A stretch of 64,000 nt of DNA from contig NZ_SRII01000009.1 in NCBI RefSeq assembly GCF_004684095.1, positions 62,001 to 126,000 on the forward strand, written 5' to 3'. Shown here one piece after another: positions 53,422-59,749 of the stretch. The notes under the pieces were generated by a model, which saw only the letters and a program-made list of their open reading frames with translations, did no database searches and was not told the DNA's origin. Position 1 is the stretch's first letter. The number at the start of each line of letters is the position of its first letter. This DNA comes from Hymenobacter sp. UV11 (GTDB lineage Bacteria; Bacteroidota; Bacteroidia; Cytophagales; Hymenobacteraceae). The position numbers were made by a program, and so were the translations under genes.

Positions 53422-53436
53422 AGACAAAAGAAATTT

Positions 53437-54744
53437 TTAGTCGTAAACAGCCTCCCACACGTTGCCGGCGACGGTGATGCGCTCGCGCTGGAGCCACTGG
53501 GTGAGCCAGTGGCGCTCCAGGGGGGTAGGGCGGCGGTTGTACTTGCCCTTGGCCTGCACCAGCTGGTGCTCGGGCGTGATTTCGAGGGTCAGTATCCGGC
53601 CGCCGTTGAAGGTGAGCGAATAGATGCCGCGCCGGCCGCGCTGGCACTGGTGCACGTAGGTTGCCACGCAGTGATGCATGTGGCGGCCTTCGTCGAGCAG
53701 CTCGGGGTAGCTGTGCAGCTGCCGGATGTGCACCCACTCGCCGTCGCCACCGGCAAAATCGGGCACCGGCATCCCCGGCCACACCGCCGCCAGCAGCTGC
53801 TGAAAGCGCGGGTTGCGCCGGGCCGGGCCCAGCGTGCGCTGCCGGTGCGCGGTGTGCGCTAGCAGCGAAGCCAGGCTGCGGCCCCGCAGCGAGAAGTTGG
53901 GCTGCGCCGGCTCGGCCAGGCTACCCACGCGGCGGCGGAAGTGAATCCAGTCGCACACCGGGCCGAATTGCCAGGCATCGACCTCCGGCTCGGCCCGAAA
54001 CAGGTCGAGCAGCGTGAGCCACAGCACATCGTCGGGACCGATAGGCTCGCGGCCCAGGCGCGAGTCGAGCGCCACGCCCAGCCACTCGGTGGCGTCGCGG
54101 GCCGCCAGCTGGGCATAGCGGTAGGCTTCCTGAAACGTGCAGCCGGCCGGGGCCTGCCGCATGCCGTGCTCCAGCCGCTTGGTGAGCGGCACGGGCAAGC
54201 CCGCGAAGCTGCGCAGCGCCTGGCCCCTACCCAGGTGCAGGAGCAGCAGCGTAAGGTCAACACCCGCGTGCTGCGCCGGCGCCCTACCCCACCCATTAAG
54301 CACCCAGCCCGGCACATCACCAAACTGGTCGAAAAGGTGGCGCACCAGGCTATCAAGCTGGTAAAACGCATTTTTGGAGCGCGGCTGCCAGTTGGCCAGC
54401 TCCCGCACGCGGCTGGCGAAGTGCAGGCCCAGGTGGGCCAGGGCCGGCGCCAGCTCGGGGCGGTCCAGCAGCCCGGTCCGGCACTTAATTAGCTGGCTGA
54501 GGAAGTGCCGGATGCACCACTGCTCATTGGTGGTACGGGTGGCTACACAGTGGCGGTGCAGCTGCGCCAGCGCCGCGTGGGGCTCCACCTGCGACCCGAT
54601 AAAGCGCTCGGCATCGGGTGAAAAAAGAAAGGCTACCTGGCGGGCCGGCGGCCATTTTTGCCAGGGCAGGTGCTGGGTTAGGGCAGTGGCAGCCAGCAGC
54701 GTCGTGCGCGCCTGGGCCGAGAGAGGTTTGTTGCGGTTGGCCAT
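53437..54744 (-). CDS. PcfJ-like domain protein within the RNA-repair locus
   Basis: A 435-residue cytoplasmic protein, largely helical and Arg/Leu/Gln-rich. The C-terminal quarter (about 340-420: LLDEGRHMHHCVATYVHQC, then IYSLTFNGGRILTLEITPE and QLVQAKGKYNRRPTPLERHWLTQW) matches the PcfJ-like domain known from plasmid-transfer proteins and many Bacteroidota proteins of unknown activity. MHHC and the KGKYN region hold conserved His/Cys/Lys residues that could be catalytic. The N-terminal three quarters is unrecognised. It lies between five Y RNA genes and two more, upstream of rtcB on the same strand, so it is likely an RNA-binding or RNA-processing part of this operon; that is inference. Confidence 0.8.
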   Translation of the reverse strand: MANRNKPLSAQARTTLLAATALTQHLPWQKWPPARQVAFLFSPDAERFIGSQVEPHAALAQLHRHCVATRTTNEQWCIRHFLSQLIKCRTGLLDRPELAPALAHLGLHFASRVRELANWQPRSKNAFYQLDSLVRHLFDQFGDVPGWVLNGWGRAPAQHAGVDLTLLLLHLGRGQALRSFAGLPVPLTKRLEHGMRQAPAGCTFQEAYRYAQLAARDATEWLGVALDSRLGREPIGPDDVLWLTLLDLFRAEPEVDAWQFGPVCDWIHFRRRVGSLAEPAQPNFSLRGRSLASLLAHTAHRQRTLGPARRNPRFQQLLAAVWPGMPVPDFAGGDGEWVHIRQLHSYPELLDEGRHMHHCVATYVHQCQRGRRGIYSLTFNGGRILTLEITPEHQLVQAKGKYNRRPTPLERHWLTQWLQRERITVAGNVWEAVYD

Positions 54745-54873
54745 GTGCCAAGGGCGCGGCCCGAAATTCCGGCCGCCGAATTAGGTGGGTGAATATGCCA
54801 TGTGAATGGGTCGGAGATGGGTGTATTTCTGGACATAGAAAACGAATTATTACGTGTGAAAGATTAATTAAAA

Positions 54874-55010
54874 AATACCGGGCAACAAGCGACGCGCCAC
54901 TGAATGTGCTCTAACCAACTGAGCTACCGTGGGCCGGACCCACGAACGGGAATCGAACCCGCGACCGCACCGTATCGAACGAAGTAAGGCGCACCTACGG
55001 CACCGGTATT
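54874..55010 (-). ncRNA. YrlA-type Y RNA gene Y3 with permuted tRNA-like module
   Basis: 137 nt. Outer stem AATACCGG / CCGGTATT. Internal loop: 5' TGCCGTAGG, 3' GCTTGTTGCCC. Inner stem GGTGCGCC / GGCGCGTC, then TTACTTCG. The module reads GGTCGCGGGTTCGATTCCCG (T-arm), an acceptor-like stem CGTGGG / CCCACG capped by TCCGG, then GTAGCTCAGTTGGTTAGAGC (D-arm). This order is the reverse of a tRNA gene. The RNA ends with the outer stem followed by TTTTT. Confidence 0.87.
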
Positions 55011-55022
55011 GGTAAATTAAAT

Positions 55023-55169
55023 CTAGTTGGGGCAACAAGCGCCTGGCCGACATATCCTGCTCTACCTGACTGAGCTACAGCTGCTACCGAAGTAGCAGCC
55101 AGCGGGATTCGAACCCGCGACCTGGGCAATAAAAGTGCGAAGTATGGCCGGGCTACGGCACCCAATTAG
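55023..55169 (-). ncRNA. YrlA-type Y RNA gene Y4 with permuted tRNA-like module
   Basis: 147 nt, separated from Y3 by 12 nt. Outer stem CTAATTGGG / CCCAACTAG (one G-U pair), loop sides TGCCGTAGC and GCTTGTTGCC, inner stem GCCCGGCC / GGCCAGGC with one mismatch, then ATACTTCG. Module: GGTCGCGGGTTCGAATCCCG (T-arm), acceptor stem GCTGCTAC / GTAGCAGC closed by a TTCG tetraloop, then GTAGCTCAGTCAGGTAGAGC (D-arm). The clearest example of a capped acceptor joining T-arm to D-arm. Confidence 0.9.
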
Positions 55170-55180
55170 ATAAAAATAAG

Positions 55181-55322
55181 CAGCGGGGCAACAAGCGGCA
55201 GGCCGGCTATTAAGGAGCGCGTCTACCAATTTCGCCACCCAGGGCAGGCCCTAGGGCAGGGCTCGAACCTGCACACCTTGCGGCACAACTTCCGAAGTAT
55301 GGCCCGCCTACGGCACCCGCTG
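55181..55322 (-). ncRNA. YrlA-type Y RNA gene Y5 with tRNA-Leu-like permuted module
   Basis: 142 nt, 11 nt from Y4. Outer stem CAGCGGG / CCCGCTG, loop sides TGCCGTAGG and GCTTGTTGC, inner stem GGCGGGCC / GGCCTGCC (7 Watson-Crick pairs plus one G-U), then ATACTTCG. The module has a class II variable arm TGCCGCAAGGTG, T-arm GCAGGTTCGAGCCCTGC, a capped stem CCTAGGG / CCCTGGG, and a leucine-type D-arm GGCGAAATTGGTAGACGCGC. Compare the true tRNA-Leu at 49773. The long variable arm shows an origin from a tRNA-Leu-like ancestor. Confidence 0.88.
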
Positions 55323-55390
55323 TTTTATACTTGAAATTCTATTCCGAACAATTAATTAATTACTCAGAAAATGAAGGAATAAATCCTGAA

Positions 55391-55531
55391 AAACCGGGGC
55401 GATAATTGGCAGCCACGGGCTGGCCCTACCCCTGCGCAAACGCGGCATTACTTACGCAATACTACTTCGGGAGTCGAACCCGCGACCAACCCAAATGGAG
55501 CGAAGGAGGACTACCTGACGGCACCCGGTTT
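55391..55531 (-). ncRNA. Y RNA gene Y6, divergent, with permuted tRNA-like module
   Basis: 141 nt. Outer stem AAACCGGG / CCCGGTTT. 5' loop side GTGCCGTCAGG; the 3' side reads AATTATCGCC instead of GCTTGTTGCC. Inner stem GGTAGTC / GGCTGCC (wobbles). CTCCTTCG follows. Module: GGTCGCGGGTTCGACTCCCG (T-arm), a 10-nt imperfect stem capped by GTAA (GNRA type), then a D-arm-like GCGCAGGGGTAGGGC. The altered Ro-site strand suggests weaker or different binding. Confidence 0.7.
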
Positions 55532-55558
55532 AATTAGAAAAAATCAATAATTCCCGAA

Positions 55559-55673
55559 TTCAGGGCGACAAGCGGCCAGCGTATCTGCCGCTACCGAAAT
55601 AGCGGCAGTGGGATTCGAACCCTACGGCTTGCGCCGACAACCACGAAGTAACGCCGAGCCTACGGCACCTGAA
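55559..55673 (-). ncRNA. Y RNA gene Y7, reduced module without D-arm
   Basis: 115 nt, first of the array after rsr. Outer stem TTCAGG / CCTGAA, loop sides TGCCGTAGG and GCTTGTCGCC, inner stem with one bulged C, then TTACTTCG. It has a variable-arm-like hairpin GGCGCAAGCC (GCAA loop), a T-arm-like GGGTTCGAATCCC, and a capped stem CTGCCGCTA / TAGCGGCAG, but no D-arm sequence. A truncated or pared-down form. Confidence 0.75.
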
Positions 55674-55698
55674 AGAGAGGGAGTTGGGGGACTGGTTT

Positions 55699-55744
55699 GG
55701 AACGGGCCGCCGGAGCAAACAGGGCCCCGGCGGGGAGCCGTTCC
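55699..55744 (-). other. Two-part hairpin between rsr and the Y RNA array
   Basis: GGAACGG / CCGTTCC outer stem and CCGCCGG / CCGGCGG inner stem, with an asymmetric internal loop. Shape resembles the Y RNA stem but the conserved TGCCGTAGG and GCTTG motifs are absent. It may be a processing signal or a decayed copy. Confidence 0.35.
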
Positions 55745-55936
55745 GGCCAGCGGCTGCCATTAAGGGGTCAGCCGTTTGCCTAAGTCGGGAATCATAGAAC
55801 AGATTCGTATGAATGATTAAACAATTATTTTGCCAATTTATTTCTTTTGCCTGAATTTAATTTTAGGCGAGTAATTATTCGGCTAACGCAACCGACCGGG
55901 GGTCTCGCTTTATTGCCCGGCCGGGCCACTTGGTTT

Positions 55937-57466
55937 TCATAGCTCAATTTTTTCGATTTCGGTGAGCGCGTTACCCCCCGTTTCGAGGGCGGCGAGCACG
56001 TCGAATATTTTGTCGGACCAGCCGGCGATGAGCGCTACCCCCTGCTCGGCGCGCACGTCGAGCGGGGCGGTGCCGTGGCCGGCCAGGTCGAAGAGGTAGA
56101 GGCGGGCCTGGGGCGCTACGTTGGCGCGGTAGGCGGCCCATTCCTGGGCCAGCGTGTTGCCTTTACCGGTGCTGTCCCAGAGCTGGCAGTCGGTGAAAAT
56201 CATCATTTTATCTACCACCTCACGGCGCTGGCGCAGGTCCTGCACCACAAGGTGGCCGTTGGTGGCGTAGCCAACCTCGCCCTCGCGGCGGTACAGCTCC
56301 TGCACGTTGCGCAGCACCTGGCCCTGGGGCAGCGCCACCCGCTTCCAGGTGTTGCCGAAGATGCCGGTGACCACATGCTGGCAGCGGCTTTGCAGCAGCA
56401 TGCCCAGCACCAGGCCCACATCGTAGAGCAGCACCTTGCTGCGCGGCGAAATAGGTTGCTGCATTGAGCCCGACACGTCGCAGGCCACCACTATGCGGGT
56501 GTCGGCCCCGAAACCGCGCAGGTTGCGGGCGCTGGCCCCGATGGCGGCCTCCAGCGCGGCCAGCACCGGGGGCGCCGCGCCCATTTCCAGGGCCAGTACC
56601 TCGCGGTAGGCGGCCAGGAAGCGGAAGGGCAGCTGCCGGGCGCGGGCCACCTGGCTGGCGTCGGCGAGGGTAGCGCAGGCCAGGGCCAGCGTATCGGTGC
56701 TCACGTTGGCTTCCAGCAAGTTGCGCAGGTTGCGCAGCAGGGCCATGTAGCCCAGGCGGCGGCTGGCCACCAGCGTTTCCCAAGTGCGGGTGAGGGCCGC
56801 CTGCCGCTCGGCGGGCGAGGGATAGGCGACTTGCCCAGCGGCCGACAACTCGGTTTCCCAGGTGTAGGGCACCGGCAACTCGCCGGTCACGAGTTGATTG
56901 AATACGGCCTGCTGTGCCTCGCTGTGGGGCTTGGGGTGCACCAGGAACAGGGCATCGCGGAGGCGCACTGCCGCACCGTCGCGGTCGTACTTGGCCAGCT
57001 GATAAGCGTCAAACTTATTGAAAGCCAGCGCTAAGCCGTGCTGCATCTGCTTGGAGAGCCGAGCAAGGACTTTTGCGCCGGTACGGCCGTTGGCCTGGGC
57101 ATAAAAGGCCAATAATTCGGGGATTTCGTCGGCACGCTGCACCACCCGCGCCACTAGGCGGCTCACCAGGTTGTTGCCACGGTGAATGCGGGCCAATTCT
57201 ACGGCCAGCACCAGCGGCACCGAACGCAGGTAGAGTTGCTCGCGGGCATACACCGCCAGCCGGGCCACAAACTGCGGGTCGCTACGGGCCACCAACTCGC
57301 GCAAGCGGGCCAGGCGGGTATCGGCTAACTCGTAGAACTGGTCGCTAAGGGCGGCCGTGGCTACGGCGGCGTACAGTTCCTGGGCCGGCGTGAGGGGGTA
57401 GGCCGGGGCATTTTCGTGGTTGCGAACCGGCGCGACTTTGCTGCGAAAATTGAGATTGAAACGCAT
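55937..57466 (-). CDS. rsr: Ro60/TROVE-domain protein (bacterial Ro orthologue)
   Basis: A 509-residue TROVE-domain RNA-binding protein, the bacterial Ro60 orthologue (Rsr). The HEAT-like ring (about 20-310) includes YAREQLYLRSVPLVLAVELARI and IPELLAFYAQANGR; the C-terminal VWA domain (about 320-500) has an intact MIDAS DVSGSM (Asp330, Ser332, Ser334), MMIFTDCQLWDSTG and the second metal region. Ro proteins bind misfolded RNA in the ring centre and Y RNAs on the outer face; in bacteria they partner exonucleases such as PNPase. The gene starts the operon that continues into the Y RNA array and rtcB. About 260 nt separates its stop from Y7. Confidence 0.95.
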   Translation of the reverse strand: MRFNLNFRSKVAPVRNHENAPAYPLTPAQELYAAVATAALSDQFYELADTRLARLRELVARSDPQFVARLAVYAREQLYLRSVPLVLAVELARIHRGNNLVSRLVARVVQRADEIPELLAFYAQANGRTGAKVLARLSKQMQHGLALAFNKFDAYQLAKYDRDGAAVRLRDALFLVHPKPHSEAQQAVFNQLVTGELPVPYTWETELSAAGQVAYPSPAERQAALTRTWETLVASRRLGYMALLRNLRNLLEANVSTDTLALACATLADASQVARARQLPFRFLAAYREVLALEMGAAPPVLAALEAAIGASARNLRGFGADTRIVVACDVSGSMQQPISPRSKVLLYDVGLVLGMLLQSRCQHVVTGIFGNTWKRVALPQGQVLRNVQELYRREGEVGYATNGHLVVQDLRQRREVVDKMMIFTDCQLWDSTGKGNTLAQEWAAYRANVAPQARLYLFDLAGHGTAPLDVRAEQGVALIAGWSDKIFDVLAALETGGNALTEIEKIEL

Positions 57467-57592
57467 GATATAAATGAGTAATGGGTGGGAAATAGGCTGA
57501 ATTAATTACGGTTTTATTAATTATCAATTTGCATTAGACACACCTTTCCCAAGCAAATAAAAATTGATTTTTATTTGTGAAATAGACACAAA

Positions 57593-57621
57593 AAAAACCC
57601 GGGATTCGAGGCCGGGTTTTT
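57593..57621. terminator. Bidirectional hairpin terminator upstream of rsr
   Basis: AAAAACCCGG pairs with CCGGGTTTTT around a loop of 9 nt. T-runs occur on both strands. On the minus strand it lies 127 nt before the rsr start, so read-through or a separate rsr promoter is needed. Confidence 0.75.
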
Positions 57622-57795
57622 ACTATCGCAATTTCTTACCGATTAATTACCGGTATCGAAACCACGAAGAAAAACCACGGAGACACCCATCTTGCCCGGC
57701 TATACCGAACTGCAACTGGGAATAGACAGGCAGGGAACTAGGGCGGAGATTGGACATCGGGAGAATGGGCTAAGCGGCTAATAACCGGCTAACAA

Positions 57796-57870
57796 CAAAA
57801 AACCCGAGCTTCAAGGGCTCGGGCGGCGACAGATTTAGCGGAAGCTAAAATCAGGCAAACGTACCGAGCC
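57796..57870 (-). promoter_or_regulatory. Attenuator-like leader with mutually exclusive stems
   Basis: On the minus strand, GGCTCGG (57864-57870) can pair with CCGAGCC (57816-57822). The latter can instead form the terminator stem CCCGAGC / GCTCGGG (57803-57809 and 57817-57823), followed by TTTTTT. These exclude one another, the design of an antiterminator/terminator switch. The intervening 41 nt holds a hairpin with GATTTTAGC / GCTAAATC. I cannot match it to a known riboswitch. The controlled gene could be rsr, or the element could be a free small RNA. Confidence 0.6.
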
Positions 57871-57931
57871 GGGGCAGCCTTTCTGGCTGCTTTTTATCCG
57901 AATTGCGCAAGCTTATCAGGTGGTGGTACAT
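57851..57931 (-). CDS. Possible 26-residue leader peptide
   Basis: An ATG 22 nt downstream of a promoter box opens MYHHLISLRNSDKKQPERLP... and ends over the antiterminator strand, so ribosome movement could affect folding. Two adjacent His codons near the start are suggestive but not diagnostic. Supported only by position. Confidence 0.3.
   Translation of the reverse strand: MYHHLISLRNSDKKQPERLPRLGTFA
57874..57895 (+). terminator. Plus-strand hairpin with T-run
   Basis: GCAGCC / GGCTGC with loop TTTCT followed by TTTTT. No plus-strand gene runs into it; the reverse complement is the first hairpin of the minus-strand leader. Confidence 0.5.
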
Positions 57932-57952
57932 GGCGTTTATTTTTTAGTGTGA

Positions 57953-57983
57953 CAAAGGTGGGGTAATTATTTTACTTGTGCAA
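57953..57983 (-). promoter_or_regulatory. Promoter of the leader upstream of rsr
   Basis: On the minus strand TTG (57981-57983) and CACCTTTG (57953-57960, one change from TAnnTTTG) are 20 nt apart. It fits the Bacteroidota promoter spacing and would start the leader near 57945. Confidence 0.5.
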
Positions 57984-58187
57984 GTATTCGTTGAATAATT
58001 TTTTAATTATTTTTTAAAAGCTATTAATTACCGCAATTAAGTCGAATTAATTAATTCCTTTGTTGCGCAAATTAGCAGGCTGATGGGGCTATTGCTTAAG
58101 CTAGTCAGAAAGCTTAAAAAATGGTCGTCAGCCTGTCCTAGGTAGCTTCCTTGCCTGGGCTGGATAGCGCCGGCTGGAGCTAAGCCG

Positions 58188-58195
58188 TATTTTTG
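58188..58195 (+). promoter_or_regulatory. -7 box (TATTTTTG) for the J-domain gene
   Basis: Exact TAnnTTTG ending 6 nt before the GTG start at 58202, so the mRNA is close to leaderless. Confidence 0.6.
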
Positions 58196-58201
58196 TGAAA
58201 C

Positions 58202-59218
58202 GTGACTGATTTTACTTTTCTCCAGCGCCAATGGCTACCCGACCGGGTAGCAACAGCGGCCGTGGGCTCGCCGGCCCAGCAAGCCTTTCGCGAGGCGATG
58301 GCGGCTATTGAGGCTCTACGCGCGCAGCTGAGCACCCTGCGGGCGGCGCAGGCAGCTACTCGCCAAACGTACTGGCGGCAAGTAGGCCCGGTGGCAGCCG
58401 AGGCCGTGGCGGCGCGCCGGGCGCTATACGCCCCACTCGAACTTGCCCTGACTGAGGGCTACCTCAGCCGCGCCGAGGTAGTGCAGGTGATGGAGCTGCT
58501 GGTGCACAATGCGCACAGCCTGGAAAGGCGCTTCGGGGAAGATGAGCGCGAGATACTGGCGCGCTACGCGCCTACCCTGCCTGTACCGGACGACGAGGCG
58601 CCCCCTACCCCCCCCGCGCCCGAGATGCCGACCGCGCAGGAGTTGCCGCACGAGCAAGCGGCGGCGGCGGCCCGCGCCCACCGCCAGCAGCGCAAAAATC
58701 AGCAACGCGCCAGCCAGGCCCAGGCCGCCGAAACCGAGAGCCAGTCGCTGCTGCAAAACACCAAGGCCGCTTACCGGCAGCTGGCCCGCGTGCACCACCC
58801 CGACCGGGCCGCCCAGGCCGATGCAGCCACGCAACAGGCTCAAACGGCGCTGATGCAACGCATCACAGCGGCCTATGCGGCCGGCGACCTGGCCGCTTTG
58901 CTATCGTTACTGGCCACCAGTGAGGATCCTACCCCCACTGCCAGCCCCGAGAGCGATGCGTTGCTACTACGCTATACAGCTGCCTTGGCACAGCAGCACA
59001 CGCAGTTGGCCCAGGAGCTGACCATCGCCCAGCGCCCCGTGGAGGATGCGCCCTGGAGCGGCACCGAAAAGCAGCAACGCACCCGCTTGCGCCAGATTAA
59101 GCGCGACCTGCGGGCCGAGACGGACTACCTAGCGTACCTGGTGCGGCAGTTGCAAGAGCCAGTTGGCCTGCGGCAGTTGCTGCGCGAGCTTACTGCTAAT
59201 GGCCTAGCTGGCTTTTAG
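58202..59218 (+). CDS. J-domain-containing protein
   Basis: A 338-residue, Ala/Gln-rich, mostly helical protein. A J-domain-like segment occurs at about residues 178-235 (LLQNTKAAYRQLARVHHPDRAAQADAATQQAQTALMQRITAAYAAGDL) with the HPD tripeptide that stimulates Hsp70. A Pro-rich acidic linker (about 128-150) and predicted coiled-coil (about 150-175) precede it. The start is GTG at 58202, set by the promoter. It is divergent from the rsr operon and shares its upstream region; whether it belongs to the RNA system is unknown. Confidence 0.78.
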   Translation: MTDFTFLQRQWLPDRVATAAVGSPAQQAFREAMAAIEALRAQLSTLRAAQAATRQTYWRQVGPVAAEAVAARRALYAPLELALTEGYLSRAEVVQVMELLVHNAHSLERRFGEDEREILARYAPTLPVPDDEAPPTPPAPEMPTAQELPHEQAAAAARAHRQQRKNQQRASQAQAAETESQSLLQNTKAAYRQLARVHHPDRAAQADAATQQAQTALMQRITAAYAAGDLAALLSLLATSEDPTPTASPESDALLLRYTAALAQQHTQLAQELTIAQRPVEDAPWSGTEKQQRTRLRQIKRDLRAETDYLAYLVRQLQEPVGLRQLLRELTANGLAGF

Positions 59219-59253
59219 AGCCCTTTCCAATTCCGGGAACCGCAGTAAGTAGC

Positions 59254-59292
59254 AAAAAAAGCCGCCCCGGCGCGCTACGGCACCGGGGCGGC
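59254..59292. terminator. Terminator whose loop carries GGTGCCGTAG
   Basis: GCCGCCCCGG / CCGGGGCGGC (10 bp) with a 12-nt loop, followed on the minus strand by TTTTTTT; it ends the monooxygenase gene and the converging J-domain gene. Read on the minus strand the loop begins with TGCCGTAG, the same word as the Y RNA 5' loop strand. Confidence 0.8.
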
Positions 59293-59327
59293 TGGCAAGC
59301 TTGGCTTGACGCTAGGGACGCAGGCGA

Positions 59328-59624
59328 CTATTTATTGGCCAGTACGTCTACCATCTCGATGGCGGGGGGGCTGGCCCATAGGTCGGCGTGGGTGCCCAGG
59401 GCAGCCGCTACCTGGCCCGCAAGGTGGGCTTTGCGGCCTTCATCGTCAGGGAAGGTATCGAAAATACCGAAAGTAGCTGGCCCCAGTTGTAAGGCATACC
59501 AGGTGAATGTGGCAGGCTCGGCCTGCACAATGGGCAGGGCGCCACGCAGAAAATCCGCAACGGTTTGTTCGTGGCCGGGCTTTACTTCGAGGCGCACCAG
59601 CAGGGCCTTTTTAACGGTATTCAT
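59328..59624 (-). CDS. Antibiotic-biosynthesis-monooxygenase-like (ABM) domain protein
   Basis: A 98-residue ABM-fold protein. KKALLVRLEVKPGHEQTVADFLRGALP, TFTWYALQLGPATFGIFDTFPDDEGRKAHLAG and HADLWASPPAIEMVDVLA match the small quinol-monooxygenase-like proteins (YgiN type). They oxidise aromatic or quinol substrates without cofactors, or detoxify reactive compounds. No partner gene is adjacent. Confidence 0.83.
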   Translation of the reverse strand: MNTVKKALLVRLEVKPGHEQTVADFLRGALPIVQAEPATFTWYALQLGPATFGIFDTFPDDEGRKAHLAGQVAAALGTHADLWASPPAIEMVDVLANK

Positions 59625-59749
59625 GTGGATGGGGGTAAGGATACTTATAGCCTGGCCTTCGTAACAGGACCAGCAACGGGCGTTGCTGCCAGCAGTACTA
59701 GCTCAGCTAACTAATTGTTTAGCAAATTCCCTGACAAACAATGGCTGGG

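Noticed and set aside
54874..55673. A cluster of ordinary tRNA genes or tRNA pseudogenes on the minus strand
   Set aside because: T-arm precedes D-arm, no anticodon arm follows, acceptor ends are capped by tetraloops, and each unit is framed by its own outer stem and the constant TGCCGTAGG / GCTTG strands.
54874..55673. CRISPR array
   Set aside because: Units are 115-147 nt, share only short motifs, and vary in stems; no equal-length repeats and no cas genes.
55699..55744. An eighth Y RNA
   Set aside because: Has two stacked stems but none of the constant loop words; kept only as an uncharacterised hairpin.
57622..57795. Small RNA or 36-codon frame between the two terminators upstream of rsr
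   Set aside because: No promoter box, no conserved structure that I can recognise, and the frame looks random.
57796..57960. Known riboswitch classes (SAM, cobalamin, TPP, c-di-GMP, ZTP, fluoride)
   Set aside because: None of the conserved core words of these classes is present; only the switch-like pairing is supported.
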